Positions 1-6,406 of a stretch of 7,207 nucleotides of DNA are shown here, one piece after another. Origin of the DNA: an uncultured candidate division Zixibacteria bacterium (GTDB lineage Bacteria > Zixibacteria > MSB-5A5 > GN15 > FEB-12); contig CAJVYT010000220.1 in the NCBI GenBank assembly GCA_913009765.1, forward strand, positions 1 to 7,207, given 5' to 3'. How positions within the stretch are numbered: the first letter of the stretch is position 1; each line of letters starts with the position of its first letter. Below the pieces are notes generated by a model. It was not told where the DNA came from. It made no database searches and was given only the letters and a program-made list of their open reading frames with translations. A program made the translations under genes and the position numbers.

Positions 1-373
1 AAATACTCCTGAAATTGAAATTTCCCATGAAAGGATTAAGCAGGTTTACTTAAATCTTGTGATTAATGCCTATGATGTTATGCCGAATGGCGGGCAGTTA
101 CAAATTGTAATCAAGCCCTTAGAAGATGGAATTTCTATAAGTTTTTCTGATACCGGTCCGGGAATACCGCCGGAATTGATACCGCGAATTTTTGAACCGT
201 TTTTTACGACCAAAGAGCCGTCAAAAGGTACCGGTTTAGGACTTTCTGTCTGTTATGGTATAATTAAAAAACATAATGGGTCGATAACTTTTTATAATAA
301 GAAGATAGGCGGTTGTTTTGAGATAAAACTCCCGTATATAAATGAAGATAGAACGTATGAACCAAACATTTGA
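1..373 (+). CDS. sensor histidine kinase, C-terminal ATPase part (5'-truncated)
   Basis: This is the catalytic, ATP-binding end of a two-component sensor kinase; the sensor and phospho-histidine parts lie outside the window. The frame is open from base 2, so the GTG at 59 is an internal valine and not a start. The visible blocks are in the usual HATPase_c order: N box (QVYLNLVINAYDVMPNGG, from about base 41), G1 box DTGPGI, F box IFEPFFTTKE, and G2 box KGTGLGLSV, ending in NGSI and IKLPYIN near the C-terminus. All expected ATP-binding elements seem intact. The next kinase gene starts inside its last codons, which points to translational coupling. The N box is very like that of the downstream kinase. 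What it senses cannot be told from this end. It is probably the first member of a kinase-kinase-regulator cluster. Confidence 0.93.
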   Translation, partial: NTPEIEISHERIKQVYLNLVINAYDVMPNGGQLQIVIKPLEDGISISFSDTGPGIPPELIPRIFEPFFTTKEPSKGTGLGLSVCYGIIKKHNGSITFYNKKIGGCFEIKLPYINEDRTYEPNI

Positions 374-2501
374 AAAAATAGTAGTCGTTGATGATGAACG
401 CAGAATGTGTGAATCTCTTTCTGCTTTGCTTGAGGGGGAGGGGTATCAAGTTGAATCATTCCAGAATTCGCTTGAGGCGGCTGAATCAATAAAACAGAAT
501 AAAGTCGATTTAGTCATCACAGATATAAAAATGCCCGGTCAAAACGGTTTGGAACTTCTCAAAACTGTAAAATCTGTTGATTCTGATATTCCTGTTATAC
601 TACTTACCGGTTATGCTTCTTTGGATACTGCTATGGAGGCTATTTCTTATGGGGCGTATGATTATCTTATGAAACCGGTAGAATTTACACAGTTAGACTT
701 AGCGGTAAAACGAGCCTTAGATAAACGGCGTTCCGATTTGGCACGGTTTTCTCTGCTTGAAGAATTAAAAATTTCCAATTTGATTTTAAATCGAAGGATT
801 GGCGAAATAAACGCTCTTTATGAAGCGGGGAAATCTATCGGCTCTACATCAAATCTGAAAGATTTACTCAGGCAAATTGTTACTCTTGCATCCAATGTAA
901 CCGATGCTCAAGTCGGTTCTATTATGCTTTTAGATGAACGCAATAAATTTCTTACTATTGAGGCAGCTATCGGATTGAGTAAAGAAATTATTGAAAAAAC
1001 ACAACTTGCAATCGGGGAGTCAATTGCCGGTTCTGTTGCTCTTAAAGGTGAACCACTGATTGTTGAAAATGTTGAGGAACATTCTCAGTTTAAACGTGTC
1101 AGCAAAGAGAGATACGGCTCAGCATCACTTTTATGTGCTCCCTTAAAAATTAAAAATAAAGTTATCGGTGTTATCAATATGGCAAACAAAGATGGAGATG
1201 AAAACTTTACCAGTAATGATCTTCGTATGTTGACTACATTTGCCGCTCAGGCAGCGATAGCGGTTGATGATGCCAATCAGTTTGAAAAAAAACGTCGCCG
1301 ATTGATAGAATTTGAGATTCTTCATGAAATGACTAAAGAGATGCAGGGTGTTAACTCTTTAAAAGGATTTCGGGATATGCTCTTTAAGAAGTTAGAAAGA
1401 GTTTTCCCTATTGATTATTCTATTTGGTTAAGCTGGGATGAAGAAAATAAAATTTTTGTTATTGAATCTGTCTCCGGGGTTAAAGATATACCTCTTACAG
1501 CAAGTGGCAAAATAGACCTCTCCAAAATGGATTTGGAGTCGTTAGTAATTAAAGCTCCTGAAATGGATGAACTTGAACAGGATGATATTAAAAAGCTGAC
1601 AAAAATATTAGCAGCAAAAATACGAGATAATGCAATTCTTCCGAATCCGTTAGAAGCATCGTTGGCAGTACCAATATTCAGAAATGGGGATTTAATATTT
1701 GCCGCCTTTATTGGCTCATTTTCAGACCACTATTATAATGAAGATGACATATCTTTGGCAAAATTAGTAATTTCTCAGTCCGCTTTGCTGTTTGAAAAAG
1801 AAAAAGCACTTTTAAATGCCACAAGGCTTCTCACAATGGGTAACATGATTTCAGAAATATCACATGACCTCAGACGACCGTTGACAACAATTAAGGGGGG
1901 ATTACAGATTATTAGGGGAAGATGGGCAGAAGAATCCAATGATTCGGAGCTATTTCAAACTGTCGAAGATGAAGTTATCCGAATGAATGAATTAGTGCGG
2001 GAGTTAGTTGATTTTTCTAACCCAAATAAGTATCAGACAGAAAAAGTAAACTTGAAATCATTGATAGATAAAGCCTGTCATTTAATTCAGCAAGATTTAG
2101 ACAAAAAGAAAATTAAGTTTGAAACTCAATTTGAAGAAGCTGACTGGCAAGTTATTGTAAATAAAAATCAAATCCTTGAAGCTTTTCTCAATCTTTTTAT
2201 CAATGCCATTGATGTGATGCCACATGGTGGCACAATTAATGTGCATGGTATGATTGAACGTCCTGAACATAAAAAACAAAACTATTTAGCTCTTAAAGTA
2301 TCTGACACCGGCGAAGGGATAAAAAAGGAAAATATTTCCAAGATTTTTGACAGATATTTTACCACGAAGTCAACCGGAACCGGTTTGGGGTTGGCAGTTG
2401 TTGAAAGAATTATCTCAGCTCATGACGGTACTTTGTCGGTAAGTTCAGAATATGGTAAAGGGACAACATTTACTATATATTTACCACTTATGGAAAGTTA
2501 A
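342..2501 (+). CDS. response-regulator-fused histidine kinase (REC-GAF-GAF-like-HisKA-HATPase)
   Basis: This is a 719-residue kinase with no membrane segment, so it should act in the cytoplasm. Residues about 12-130 form a receiver with acidic D17/D18, phospho-acceptor D61 in TDIKMPG, T89 and K111. A helical linker leads to a GAF domain (about 156-312, ending in FAAQAAIAVDDA), then a second, more diverged GAF-like region (about 323-490). HisKA follows with H508 in SHDLRRPL, then HATPase_c with N621, the G1 box at D655 (DTGEGI), the F box IFDRYFTTK and the G2 box at G679 (GTGLGLAV). All catalytic residues are present. The receiver at the N-terminus suggests that this kinase is itself controlled by phosphorylation, plausibly from the kinase just upstream, with GAF ligands as a second input. 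The likely output is the NtrC-type regulator downstream. Its start overlaps the previous gene by 32 bases. ATG 357 would cut this to 17 and still leave a complete receiver. Neither start has a convincing Shine-Dalgarno, so the start is uncertain by five codons. Confidence 0.95.
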   Translation: MKIERMNQTFEKIVVVDDERRMCESLSALLEGEGYQVESFQNSLEAAESIKQNKVDLVITDIKMPGQNGLELLKTVKSVDSDIPVILLTGYASLDTAMEAISYGAYDYLMKPVEFTQLDLAVKRALDKRRSDLARFSLLEELKISNLILNRRIGEINALYEAGKSIGSTSNLKDLLRQIVTLASNVTDAQVGSIMLLDERNKFLTIEAAIGLSKEIIEKTQLAIGESIAGSVALKGEPLIVENVEEHSQFKRVSKERYGSASLLCAPLKIKNKVIGVINMANKDGDENFTSNDLRMLTTFAAQAAIAVDDANQFEKKRRRLIEFEILHEMTKEMQGVNSLKGFRDMLFKKLERVFPIDYSIWLSWDEENKIFVIESVSGVKDIPLTASGKIDLSKMDLESLVIKAPEMDELEQDDIKKLTKILAAKIRDNAILPNPLEASLAVPIFRNGDLIFAAFIGSFSDHYYNEDDISLAKLVISQSALLFEKEKALLNATRLLTMGNMISEISHDLRRPLTTIKGGLQIIRGRWAEESNDSELFQTVEDEVIRMNELVRELVDFSNPNKYQTEKVNLKSLIDKACHLIQQDLDKKKIKFETQFEEADWQVIVNKNQILEAFLNLFINAIDVMPHGGTINVHGMIERPEHKKQNYLALKVSDTGEGIKKENISKIFDRYFTTKSTGTGLGLAVVERIISAHDGTLSVSSEYGKGTTFTIYLPLMES

Positions 2502-2510
2502 AGTGCATTA

Positions 2511-2531
2511 TTTTGCTAAAATATAGCAAAA
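2511..2531. repeat. 8-bp inverted repeat between kinase and regulator genes
   Basis: Arms TTTTGCTA and TAGCAAAA are perfectly complementary around the 5-base spacer AAATA, just after the kinase stop codon. The stem is AT-rich and has no following T run, so it would be a weak terminator. It also lies just upstream of a sigma-70-like promoter and could be an operator. The symmetry is seen; the role is inferred. Confidence 0.5.
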
Positions 2532-2546
2532 ATATTATGACACAGC

Positions 2547-2576
2547 TTGATTTCTTAGAAAAAATGACGATATAAT
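2547..2576 (+). promoter_or_regulatory. sigma-70-type promoter for the NtrC-like gene
   Basis: A -35-like TTGATT (2547-2552) and a perfect -10 TATAAT (2571-2576) are separated by 18 bases. Transcription should begin near 2583, essentially at the ATG at 2582, which implies a leaderless or nearly leaderless mRNA. No Shine-Dalgarno is visible before that ATG, which fits. In an AT-rich genome such boxes can arise by chance, so this is a good candidate rather than a proven promoter. Confidence 0.5.
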
Positions 2577-2581
2577 AGTAT

Positions 2582-4006
2582 ATGGTGAAGAATAAAATAA
2601 AAATATTGGTGATTGATGACGATCCAAAAGTGTCTTGGATATTATCCGAGGGATTGTCGAAAAAGTTTGAGTTTGTTTCTGCACGAGACGGTATTGAGGG
2701 AATCCAAATGGTTTCCACTGAAAAACCGGATTTAATTTTATTAGATATTAAAATGCCCGGTATGAATGGTATGGAAGTGTTGGAAAAATTAAATAAACTT
2801 GAAAACCGTCCCGAAGTTATTATGGTTTCCGGTCACGGTGAAACCAAATATGTTGTCGATTCAGTTAAACTTGGTGCTGCTGAATTTATTAATAAGCCAT
2901 TTGATGTTAATGAAATTGAAATTCATATCAACACCGTTTTAGAAAAAAACGACTTAAAAAAAGAAGTTAAAGAACTCAAATCAAAATTAGAAGTCAAACA
3001 CAGTTACGATACATTTATTGGTGATTCCGATGCGATGCAAAAAGTTAAATCTGTTATTGAACAAGTATCTGATTCAGAGTTAACAGTTTTAATTCGTGGT
3101 GAGTCGGGAACAGGTAAAGAGATAGTCGCAAGGCTGCTTCATAATCTTTCAGGGCGAAGCGGTGAGCCTTTTATGAAAGTAAACTGTGCCGCGATTCCAA
3201 GAGATTTACTTGAGGCGGAGCTTTTTGGTTATGAAAAAGGTGCTTTCACCGGTGCTCATAAAATGAAGCAAGGACGGTTTGAAGTTGCTAACAAAGGCAC
3301 AATGTTTTTGGATGAAATTGGTGATATGCCTTTGGAACTTCAGTCTAAATTGTTGCAAGTATTAGAACAACAAGAGTTTGTGCGTGTTGGTGGTGTTCAG
3401 AACATTCATGTTGATGTTCGTATTATTGGAGCAACAAATAAAAATTTAGAGATTGCAATTGGCAAAAAAGAATTTCGTGATGATCTTTTCTATCGTTTAA
3501 ATGAAATTACACTTTTGCTCCCATCTTTACGGGTACGCAAAAATGATATCCCCCTTTTGGTAAATTATTTTATAAAAAAATATGAAGAATCTTATAAAAA
3601 AGAGATAACACCAATTTCTCAAATGGTTATGTCCCAATTATTATCTTTTGATTGGCCGGGGAATGTCCGTCAATTAGAAAATATGATGAAACAGGTTGTT
3701 GTGCGGGAAGATGAATCAATTATTGCTGATTTGCTCGTTGCCGCCGGAAATCATATTTTGCCGACAGATAATGCTGAAACTGTCTCTACATTTTCAATTC
3801 CTCAGGTAACTGAAAATTCTAAGCCGGATTCCTATTCTCTCAAAGCTATTATCGGTGAAAAAATAGCTGTTGAAGAGAAAAAACTAATTTCTGAAGTTTT
3901 ACACAAAACAAATTGGAATAGACGAAAAGCTGCCGAGCTTTTAGAAATTTCATACCGTTCTTTATTGTATAAAATCAAAGATTATAGTCTTAACTCTACA
4001 AAATAA
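2582..4006 (+). CDS. NtrC-family sigma-54-dependent response regulator
   Basis: This is a 474-residue enhancer-binding activator that, when phosphorylated, should use ATP to open promoters held by sigma-54 RNA polymerase. The receiver (about 5-120) has D12-D14, phospho-acceptor D55 in LDIKMPG, S83 and K105. The AAA+ domain (about 140-375) has Walker A GESGTGKE (173-180), the sigma-54 contact loop GAFTGA (220-225), Walker B FLDEIGD with D244/E245, arginine-finger region FRDDLFYRLN (298-307) and sensor II WPGNVRQLEN (358-367). The C-terminus is a Fis-type helix-turn-helix (about 444-470, NRRKAAELLEISYRSLLYKI). Length and order are standard and nothing is missing. It lies 80 bp after the hybrid kinase, its probable partner. 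The start is fixed by the receiver beginning almost at once (KIKILVIDDD); GTG 2585 is the only near alternative. A sigma-54-type promoter stands in the gap after this gene, so the adjacent gene may be a target. Confidence 0.97.
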   Translation: MVKNKIKILVIDDDPKVSWILSEGLSKKFEFVSARDGIEGIQMVSTEKPDLILLDIKMPGMNGMEVLEKLNKLENRPEVIMVSGHGETKYVVDSVKLGAAEFINKPFDVNEIEIHINTVLEKNDLKKEVKELKSKLEVKHSYDTFIGDSDAMQKVKSVIEQVSDSELTVLIRGESGTGKEIVARLLHNLSGRSGEPFMKVNCAAIPRDLLEAELFGYEKGAFTGAHKMKQGRFEVANKGTMFLDEIGDMPLELQSKLLQVLEQQEFVRVGGVQNIHVDVRIIGATNKNLEIAIGKKEFRDDLFYRLNEITLLLPSLRVRKNDIPLLVNYFIKKYEESYKKEITPISQMVMSQLLSFDWPGNVRQLENMMKQVVVREDESIIADLLVAAGNHILPTDNAETVSTFSIPQVTENSKPDSYSLKAIIGEKIAVEEKKLISEVLHKTNWNRRKAAELLEISYRSLLYKIKDYSLNSTK

Positions 4007-4031
4007 TAAACTAAATAATTGAATAGTTATG

Positions 4032-4068
4032 CAAAAAATACGCAATGAATTGCGATAAAGTATTTTTG
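4032..4068. promoter_or_regulatory. nested palindrome, candidate activator site
   Basis: The core CGCAAT-GA-ATTGCG (4041-4054) is a perfect 6-bp inverted repeat. It is flanked by a second, imperfect one: CAAAAAATA at 4032-4040 against TATTTTTG at 4061-4068. The core is centred about 180 bp upstream of the start predicted from the sigma-54-type promoter at 4205-4220, a normal distance for an enhancer site of an NtrC-type protein. It follows the regulator's stop codon closely, so it might instead be part of a weak terminator. The symmetry is seen; binding is inferred. Confidence 0.4.
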
Positions 4069-4204
4069 TGAAAAATATACTATGTGAAAGAATGAACGAA
4101 GATTTGTTACTAAGTCATTGAAAAGTAGTGTCATTACACAATTATTCTCTTTTTTGATTTGATAATCTCTCTCTATATTTCCTTGTAATAGAATTATGAC
4201 AATA

Positions 4205-4220
4205 TGGAACAATTATTGCT
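4205..4220 (+). promoter_or_regulatory. sigma-54 (-24/-12) promoter
   Basis: TGGAACAATTATTGCT fits the consensus TGGCACGNNNNTTGCW: TGG and AC of the -24 element, all of TTGCT in the -12 element, and the required ten bases between GG and GC. Transcription would start near 4231, leaving about 40 bases of leader before ATG 4272. It lies downstream of a sigma-54 activator gene and upstream of a gene in the right direction. This is the best such match I found in the window. Confidence 0.7.
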
Positions 4221-4271
4221 GTATAGAAATTGTACAGAATAGGGAAATAACAATTTTACTTGGGTTGCAGC

Positions 4272-4712
4272 ATGGAAAACGCACTTTCACAACAATTAGC
4301 GAGTCATCCTTTTATGGATAGAGTGGATATTGAATTGAAACGTGCACAGCGTTATCAAATTTTTGTCTCTTTACTTGTATATGATCTCTCATCTGTCTCA
4401 TCAAATAATACTGATAATAATAATTCTCTTACTCATAAAATTTTGCAAGCTGTTGTGCAGGCTGTTCGAGCTATTGATAATGTTTCATTACTTGCTTCAA
4501 ACAAAATAGCACTTTTACTTCCGGAAACTAATAGACAGGGGGCAGAAATAGCCTCAAAAAGAATTTCTTCGGTAGTGCAAACATGTCTTGAATCTTATGG
4601 TTCACAATTGAACGTTGAAACTGTTGCTCCTGCGATGGCATCATATCCTGATGCTGCCGGTATGAAATCGATAAAAGATTTTTTGACTGATTTTTCAAGT
4701 CAACCTAATTAA
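4272..4712 (+). CDS. small degenerate GGDEF-like protein, probably catalytically inactive
   Basis: This 146-residue protein resembles the C-terminal frame of diguanylate cyclase (GGDEF) domains. It opens with RVDIELKRAQRY and SLLVYDLS (residues 17-40), like the first helix and first metal-site strand (D38). It then has VRAIDNVSLLASNKIALLLPETNRQGAEIASKRI, split here as IDNVSLL (68-74) and IALLLPETNRQGAEIASKRI (79-98), which matches the strand and helix around the family signature. Where GGDEF should stand there is ASNKI (75-79). The substrate-binding ND..GH..GD segment is replaced by an Asn/Ser-rich stretch (43-52). Cyclase activity is therefore unlikely; a regulatory or protein-binding role is an inference. 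A TTG at 4260 would add four residues, but neither start has a good ribosome site; AGGG at 4241 is too distant. A sigma-54-type promoter precedes it, and a strong hairpin follows. The fold assignment is by eye. Confidence 0.75.
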   Translation: MENALSQQLASHPFMDRVDIELKRAQRYQIFVSLLVYDLSSVSSNNTDNNNSLTHKILQAVVQAVRAIDNVSLLASNKIALLLPETNRQGAEIASKRISSVVQTCLESYGSQLNVETVAPAMASYPDAAGMKSIKDFLTDFSSQPN

Positions 4713-4742
4713 CCATTCTTTTTTTTTACCTCCCATTCCCAT

Positions 4743-4775
4743 TGAAGACCGCTCAACCCCTCCGAGCGGTCTTCA
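4743..4775. terminator. 12-bp hairpin between convergent genes
   Basis: TGAAGACCGCTC (4743-4754) and GAGCGGTCTTCA (4764-4775) pair perfectly around a 9-base loop. It lies 30 bases after the + strand stop and 1 base beyond the minus-strand stop codon at 4777-4779, so it is placed to end both transcripts. The tail on the + side (TTTATG) is only moderately T-rich and the minus side has none. A run of nine T at 4719-4727 precedes the hairpin on the + strand. Confidence 0.75.
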
Positions 4776-4776
4776 T

Positions 4777-5976
4777 TTATGTATCAGATTCGACAGCTTC
4801 GTTTGTTTTAAAGAGAGTGTATTTTATTATTGGCGGACCGATTGTTTCATAGAGTAAAACAGTTGCAAGTATTATTGGAGTAATGATATTTCCTAATTCA
4901 GGATTATCACGATTGATTAGGTCTACTAATCCTATAGCAACTCCTGCCTGTACAACCATACTCATTCCAAGATATTTTTTAATTGAATCTTCAAGTTTAA
5001 GCCATTTTGCGACAATTACAATCCCAAGCATTTTCCCAAAAACTCTAAATATGAAAAAGCAGATGCCTGCCAGACCTAATGCGGGAAGCAGTTCAATATG
5101 AAGCGATGCTCCTGCTAAAACAAAAAATGCTATATACAGCGGCTGCTCAATCTGTCGAAGTTCAATATACACCAAGCGATGCATCAGGGATAGGTTTGTT
5201 GTAACGGCTCCCATAATGAGGGTTGCAAAAAGAGGCTGTAAGTTTAACGAATGTGCTAAGCCTGAAACAAGCATTACCCCGGCAAGAATAATCATAAGCA
5301 GTTCTGCTTGGTCGTGAACATGTTGTTCCCATTTTGAAATAATAAACCCGACGGCAAATCCAATTATCAGCGAACCGCCCAATTCATAAATTGGGCGTAA
5401 AAAAACAACAAAAATATTTTCTGTTGAACCTAAATTTCCAAATGCATATACAAGTTGAAAAGTAAGAATACAAATAATATTTGAGGTAGCTACAACCGTG
5501 AGCAGAGTATCAGTAAATTCACCCTTTGCTTGAAACTCTCGGATAACTAAAATAGTTGCCGCCGGAGCGGTTGCTATACCAATGGAGCCGAGTAGAATTG
5601 CAGGATACCAATCTATTCCGACAAGCCGCAATGCGAGCGATGTGAAGACAATCGCACCTATTGATTGACCAATAGTGAGCCACAAGACTTTTTTACCGAT
5701 TGCACGAATATGATGGATTTCAAATACGCCGCCGATTGAAAACATTATCAATCCAAGGGCAAGATCATTGAGAAGGGAAAGAGATGACACCACATCGGCA
5801 GAGATAAGCTGCATCACAGATGGACCGATTAACAGTCCGGTAAGCAGATAACCGGTCACTTTTGGGAGTTTTATCAGTTTAGCTACATTGCCGCCTAATA
5901 AACCTAACAGCATAACTGCTCCGACCGGTGCTAAATAGTGTAATGTTATATTAAAAAATGGTATTTGTTCAGTCAT
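4777..5976 (-). CDS. CPA2-family cation:proton antiporter, membrane domain only
   Basis: This is a 399-residue, very hydrophobic protein with about 12 candidate membrane segments, typical of the Na+/H+ exchanger domain (PF00999) of the CPA2 group. Family features include the N-terminal segment with KLPKVTGYLLTGLLIGPS (about 36-53), a loop-helix DLALGLIMFSIGG (71-83), the broken-helix motif GIATAPAATILVIRE (133-147), FVLAGASLHIE (285-294) and a late RVFGK (311-315). It should exchange a monovalent cation for protons across the inner membrane. There is no Kef-type TrkA-N nucleotide-binding domain at the C-terminus, so regulation by NAD(H) is not expected. At the usual ion-binding pair (DD, ND or QD) the sequence reads VVATSNIICI, with S165-N166 and no acidic residue, so stoichiometry or even ion coupling may differ. 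The ATG at 5976 is the only sensible start. The gene is convergent with its left neighbour and seems to be a single-gene unit. Confidence 0.9.
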   Translation of the reverse strand: MTEQIPFFNITLHYLAPVGAVMLLGLLGGNVAKLIKLPKVTGYLLTGLLIGPSVMQLISADVVSSLSLLNDLALGLIMFSIGGVFEIHHIRAIGKKVLWLTIGQSIGAIVFTSLALRLVGIDWYPAILLGSIGIATAPAATILVIREFQAKGEFTDTLLTVVATSNIICILTFQLVYAFGNLGSTENIFVVFLRPIYELGGSLIIGFAVGFIISKWEQHVHDQAELLMIILAGVMLVSGLAHSLNLQPLFATLIMGAVTTNLSLMHRLVYIELRQIEQPLYIAFFVLAGASLHIELLPALGLAGICFFIFRVFGKMLGIVIVAKWLKLEDSIKKYLGMSMVVQAGVAIGLVDLINRDNPELGNIITPIILATVLLYETIGPPIIKYTLFKTNEAVESDT

Positions 5977-6013
5977 ACACTTTTCATTTAGTTAATTTAT
6001 GCATAGTGATGCT

Positions 6014-6042
6014 TTTATAGCGGTTTCATTTCGGATAAGCAA
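6014..6042 (-). promoter_or_regulatory. sigma-70-type promoter for the antiporter gene
   Basis: On the minus strand, TTGCTT (6042-6037) and TATAAA (6019-6014) are separated by exactly 17 bases. The predicted start near 6007 leaves a leader of about 30 bases before the ATG at 5976. Inside the leader is a short inverted repeat, GCAT-AGTG-ATGC (6001-6012). Spacing and position are good, but the boxes each miss one or two consensus bases. Confidence 0.5.
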
Positions 6043-6083
6043 CTAATTTTTGTTAGATACTATTTTGTGAGTAATTGTATATT

Positions 6084-6133
6084 TTGACAGGTCACAATTT
6101 ACTTTTGGTAAATCAGCCAATTGTTGACAGGTC
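6084..6133. repeat. direct repeat TTGACAGGTC, two copies 40 bp apart
   Basis: Exact 10-base copies lie at 6084-6093 and 6124-6133. The second copy forms the left arm of the hairpin at 6128-6146. The first copy has no matching right arm, which suggests that it is a partial element. Both contain TTGACA, but no adequate -10 lies at the right distance. Confidence 0.6.
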
Positions 6134-6146
6134 TAGGGGAGACCTG
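6128..6146. repeat. hairpin repeat, copy 1 (CAGGTCT/AGACCTG)
   Basis: CAGGTCT and AGACCTG pair perfectly over 7 bp around the loop AGGGG, followed by ACTTTTTATTT. On the + strand it looks like an intrinsic terminator, but no + strand gene ends nearby. It shares the 13-base block GGGGAGACCTGAC with a second hairpin at 6649-6671, so a repeat family explains it better than a terminator. Confidence 0.65.
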
Positions 6147-6208
6147 ACTTTTTATTTGTACTCAAAATAAACACCCCTTAACCGACTCTTAAAAAGAGGG
6201 AAGACACA

Positions 6209-6284
6209 ATTATAAAAACATTAAAAACAGAATGAGCATACTTTCCGCCTAGGCGGACTCAGCATGACTTATTATAAAAACATT
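6209..6284. repeat. direct repeat ATTATAAAAACATT, two copies
   Basis: Exact 14-base copies lie at 6209-6222 and 6271-6284, bracketing a segment that contains the palindrome at 6244-6257. Such bracketing can be a target-site duplication or a tandem unit. The repeat is AT-rich, so chance is possible. Confidence 0.5.
6244..6257. repeat. perfect 14-bp palindrome TCCGCCTAGGCGGA
   Basis: The two 7-base halves are exactly complementary with no spacer. It is far richer in GC than its surroundings and is followed by CTCAGCATGAC. It could be a dispersed palindromic element or a protein-binding site. Confidence 0.65.
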
Positions 6285-6294
6285 TTAAAAATGT
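6280..6294. repeat. inverted repeat ACATTTT-A-AAAATGT
   Basis: A 7-bp perfect AT-rich stem with a single-base centre overlaps the end of the second ATTATAAAAACATT copy and leads into the element at 6292-6364. Confidence 0.45.
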
Positions 6295-6364
6295 CATTCC
6301 AGTGAAAGGGCTCCCGACGACACCTTTAGAGGGTTTATCAACAAGCCCGAAAATGGGAATCCAG
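6292..6364. repeat. interspersed element bounded by TGTCATTCCAG and GGGAATCCAG
   Basis: The ends TGTCATTCCAG (6292-6302) and TGGGAATCCAG (6354-6364) have inverted ATTCC/GGAAT cores. They resemble, from memory, the GTCATTCC...GGAATCCAG dispersed palindromes of several bacterial groups, but here the centre is a longer insert that contains the first copy of the 20-nt repeat. The ends are seen; membership in a known family is only a resemblance. Confidence 0.45.
6329..6348. repeat. 20-nt repeat, copy 1
   Basis: GAGGGTTTATCAACAAGCCC is identical at 6688-6707. In this copy GGGTTT and AAGCCC can pair with one G-T pair around ATCAAC, but the outer bases do not. Confidence 0.75.
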
Positions 6365-6406
6365 TTTTTTGAACTTTTTTGCTGTAATAGTATAAATGTG
6401 TTTAAG

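Noticed and set aside
264..489. Two minus-strand ORFs across the kinase junction
   Set aside because: They are antisense to two well-supported kinase frames and show no family features.
1143..2279. Minus-strand ORFs of about 60 codons inside the hybrid kinase
   Set aside because: They are shadows of the kinase reading frame.
2488..2718. Minus-strand 76-codon ORF over the kinase-regulator gap
   Set aside because: It overlaps the receiver coding region antisense and has no recognisable domain.
4027..4212. Minus-strand 61-codon ORF in the gap after the regulator
   Set aside because: It has no ribosome site or motif, and it runs through the palindrome and ends in the sigma-54 promoter.
4883..5101. 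72-codon + strand ORF
   Set aside because: It is antisense to the conserved antiporter.
6084..6112. TTGACA as the -35 of a + strand promoter
   Set aside because: The base set at 17 spacing (GGTAAA) is a poor -10, and no + strand gene follows within 700 bp.
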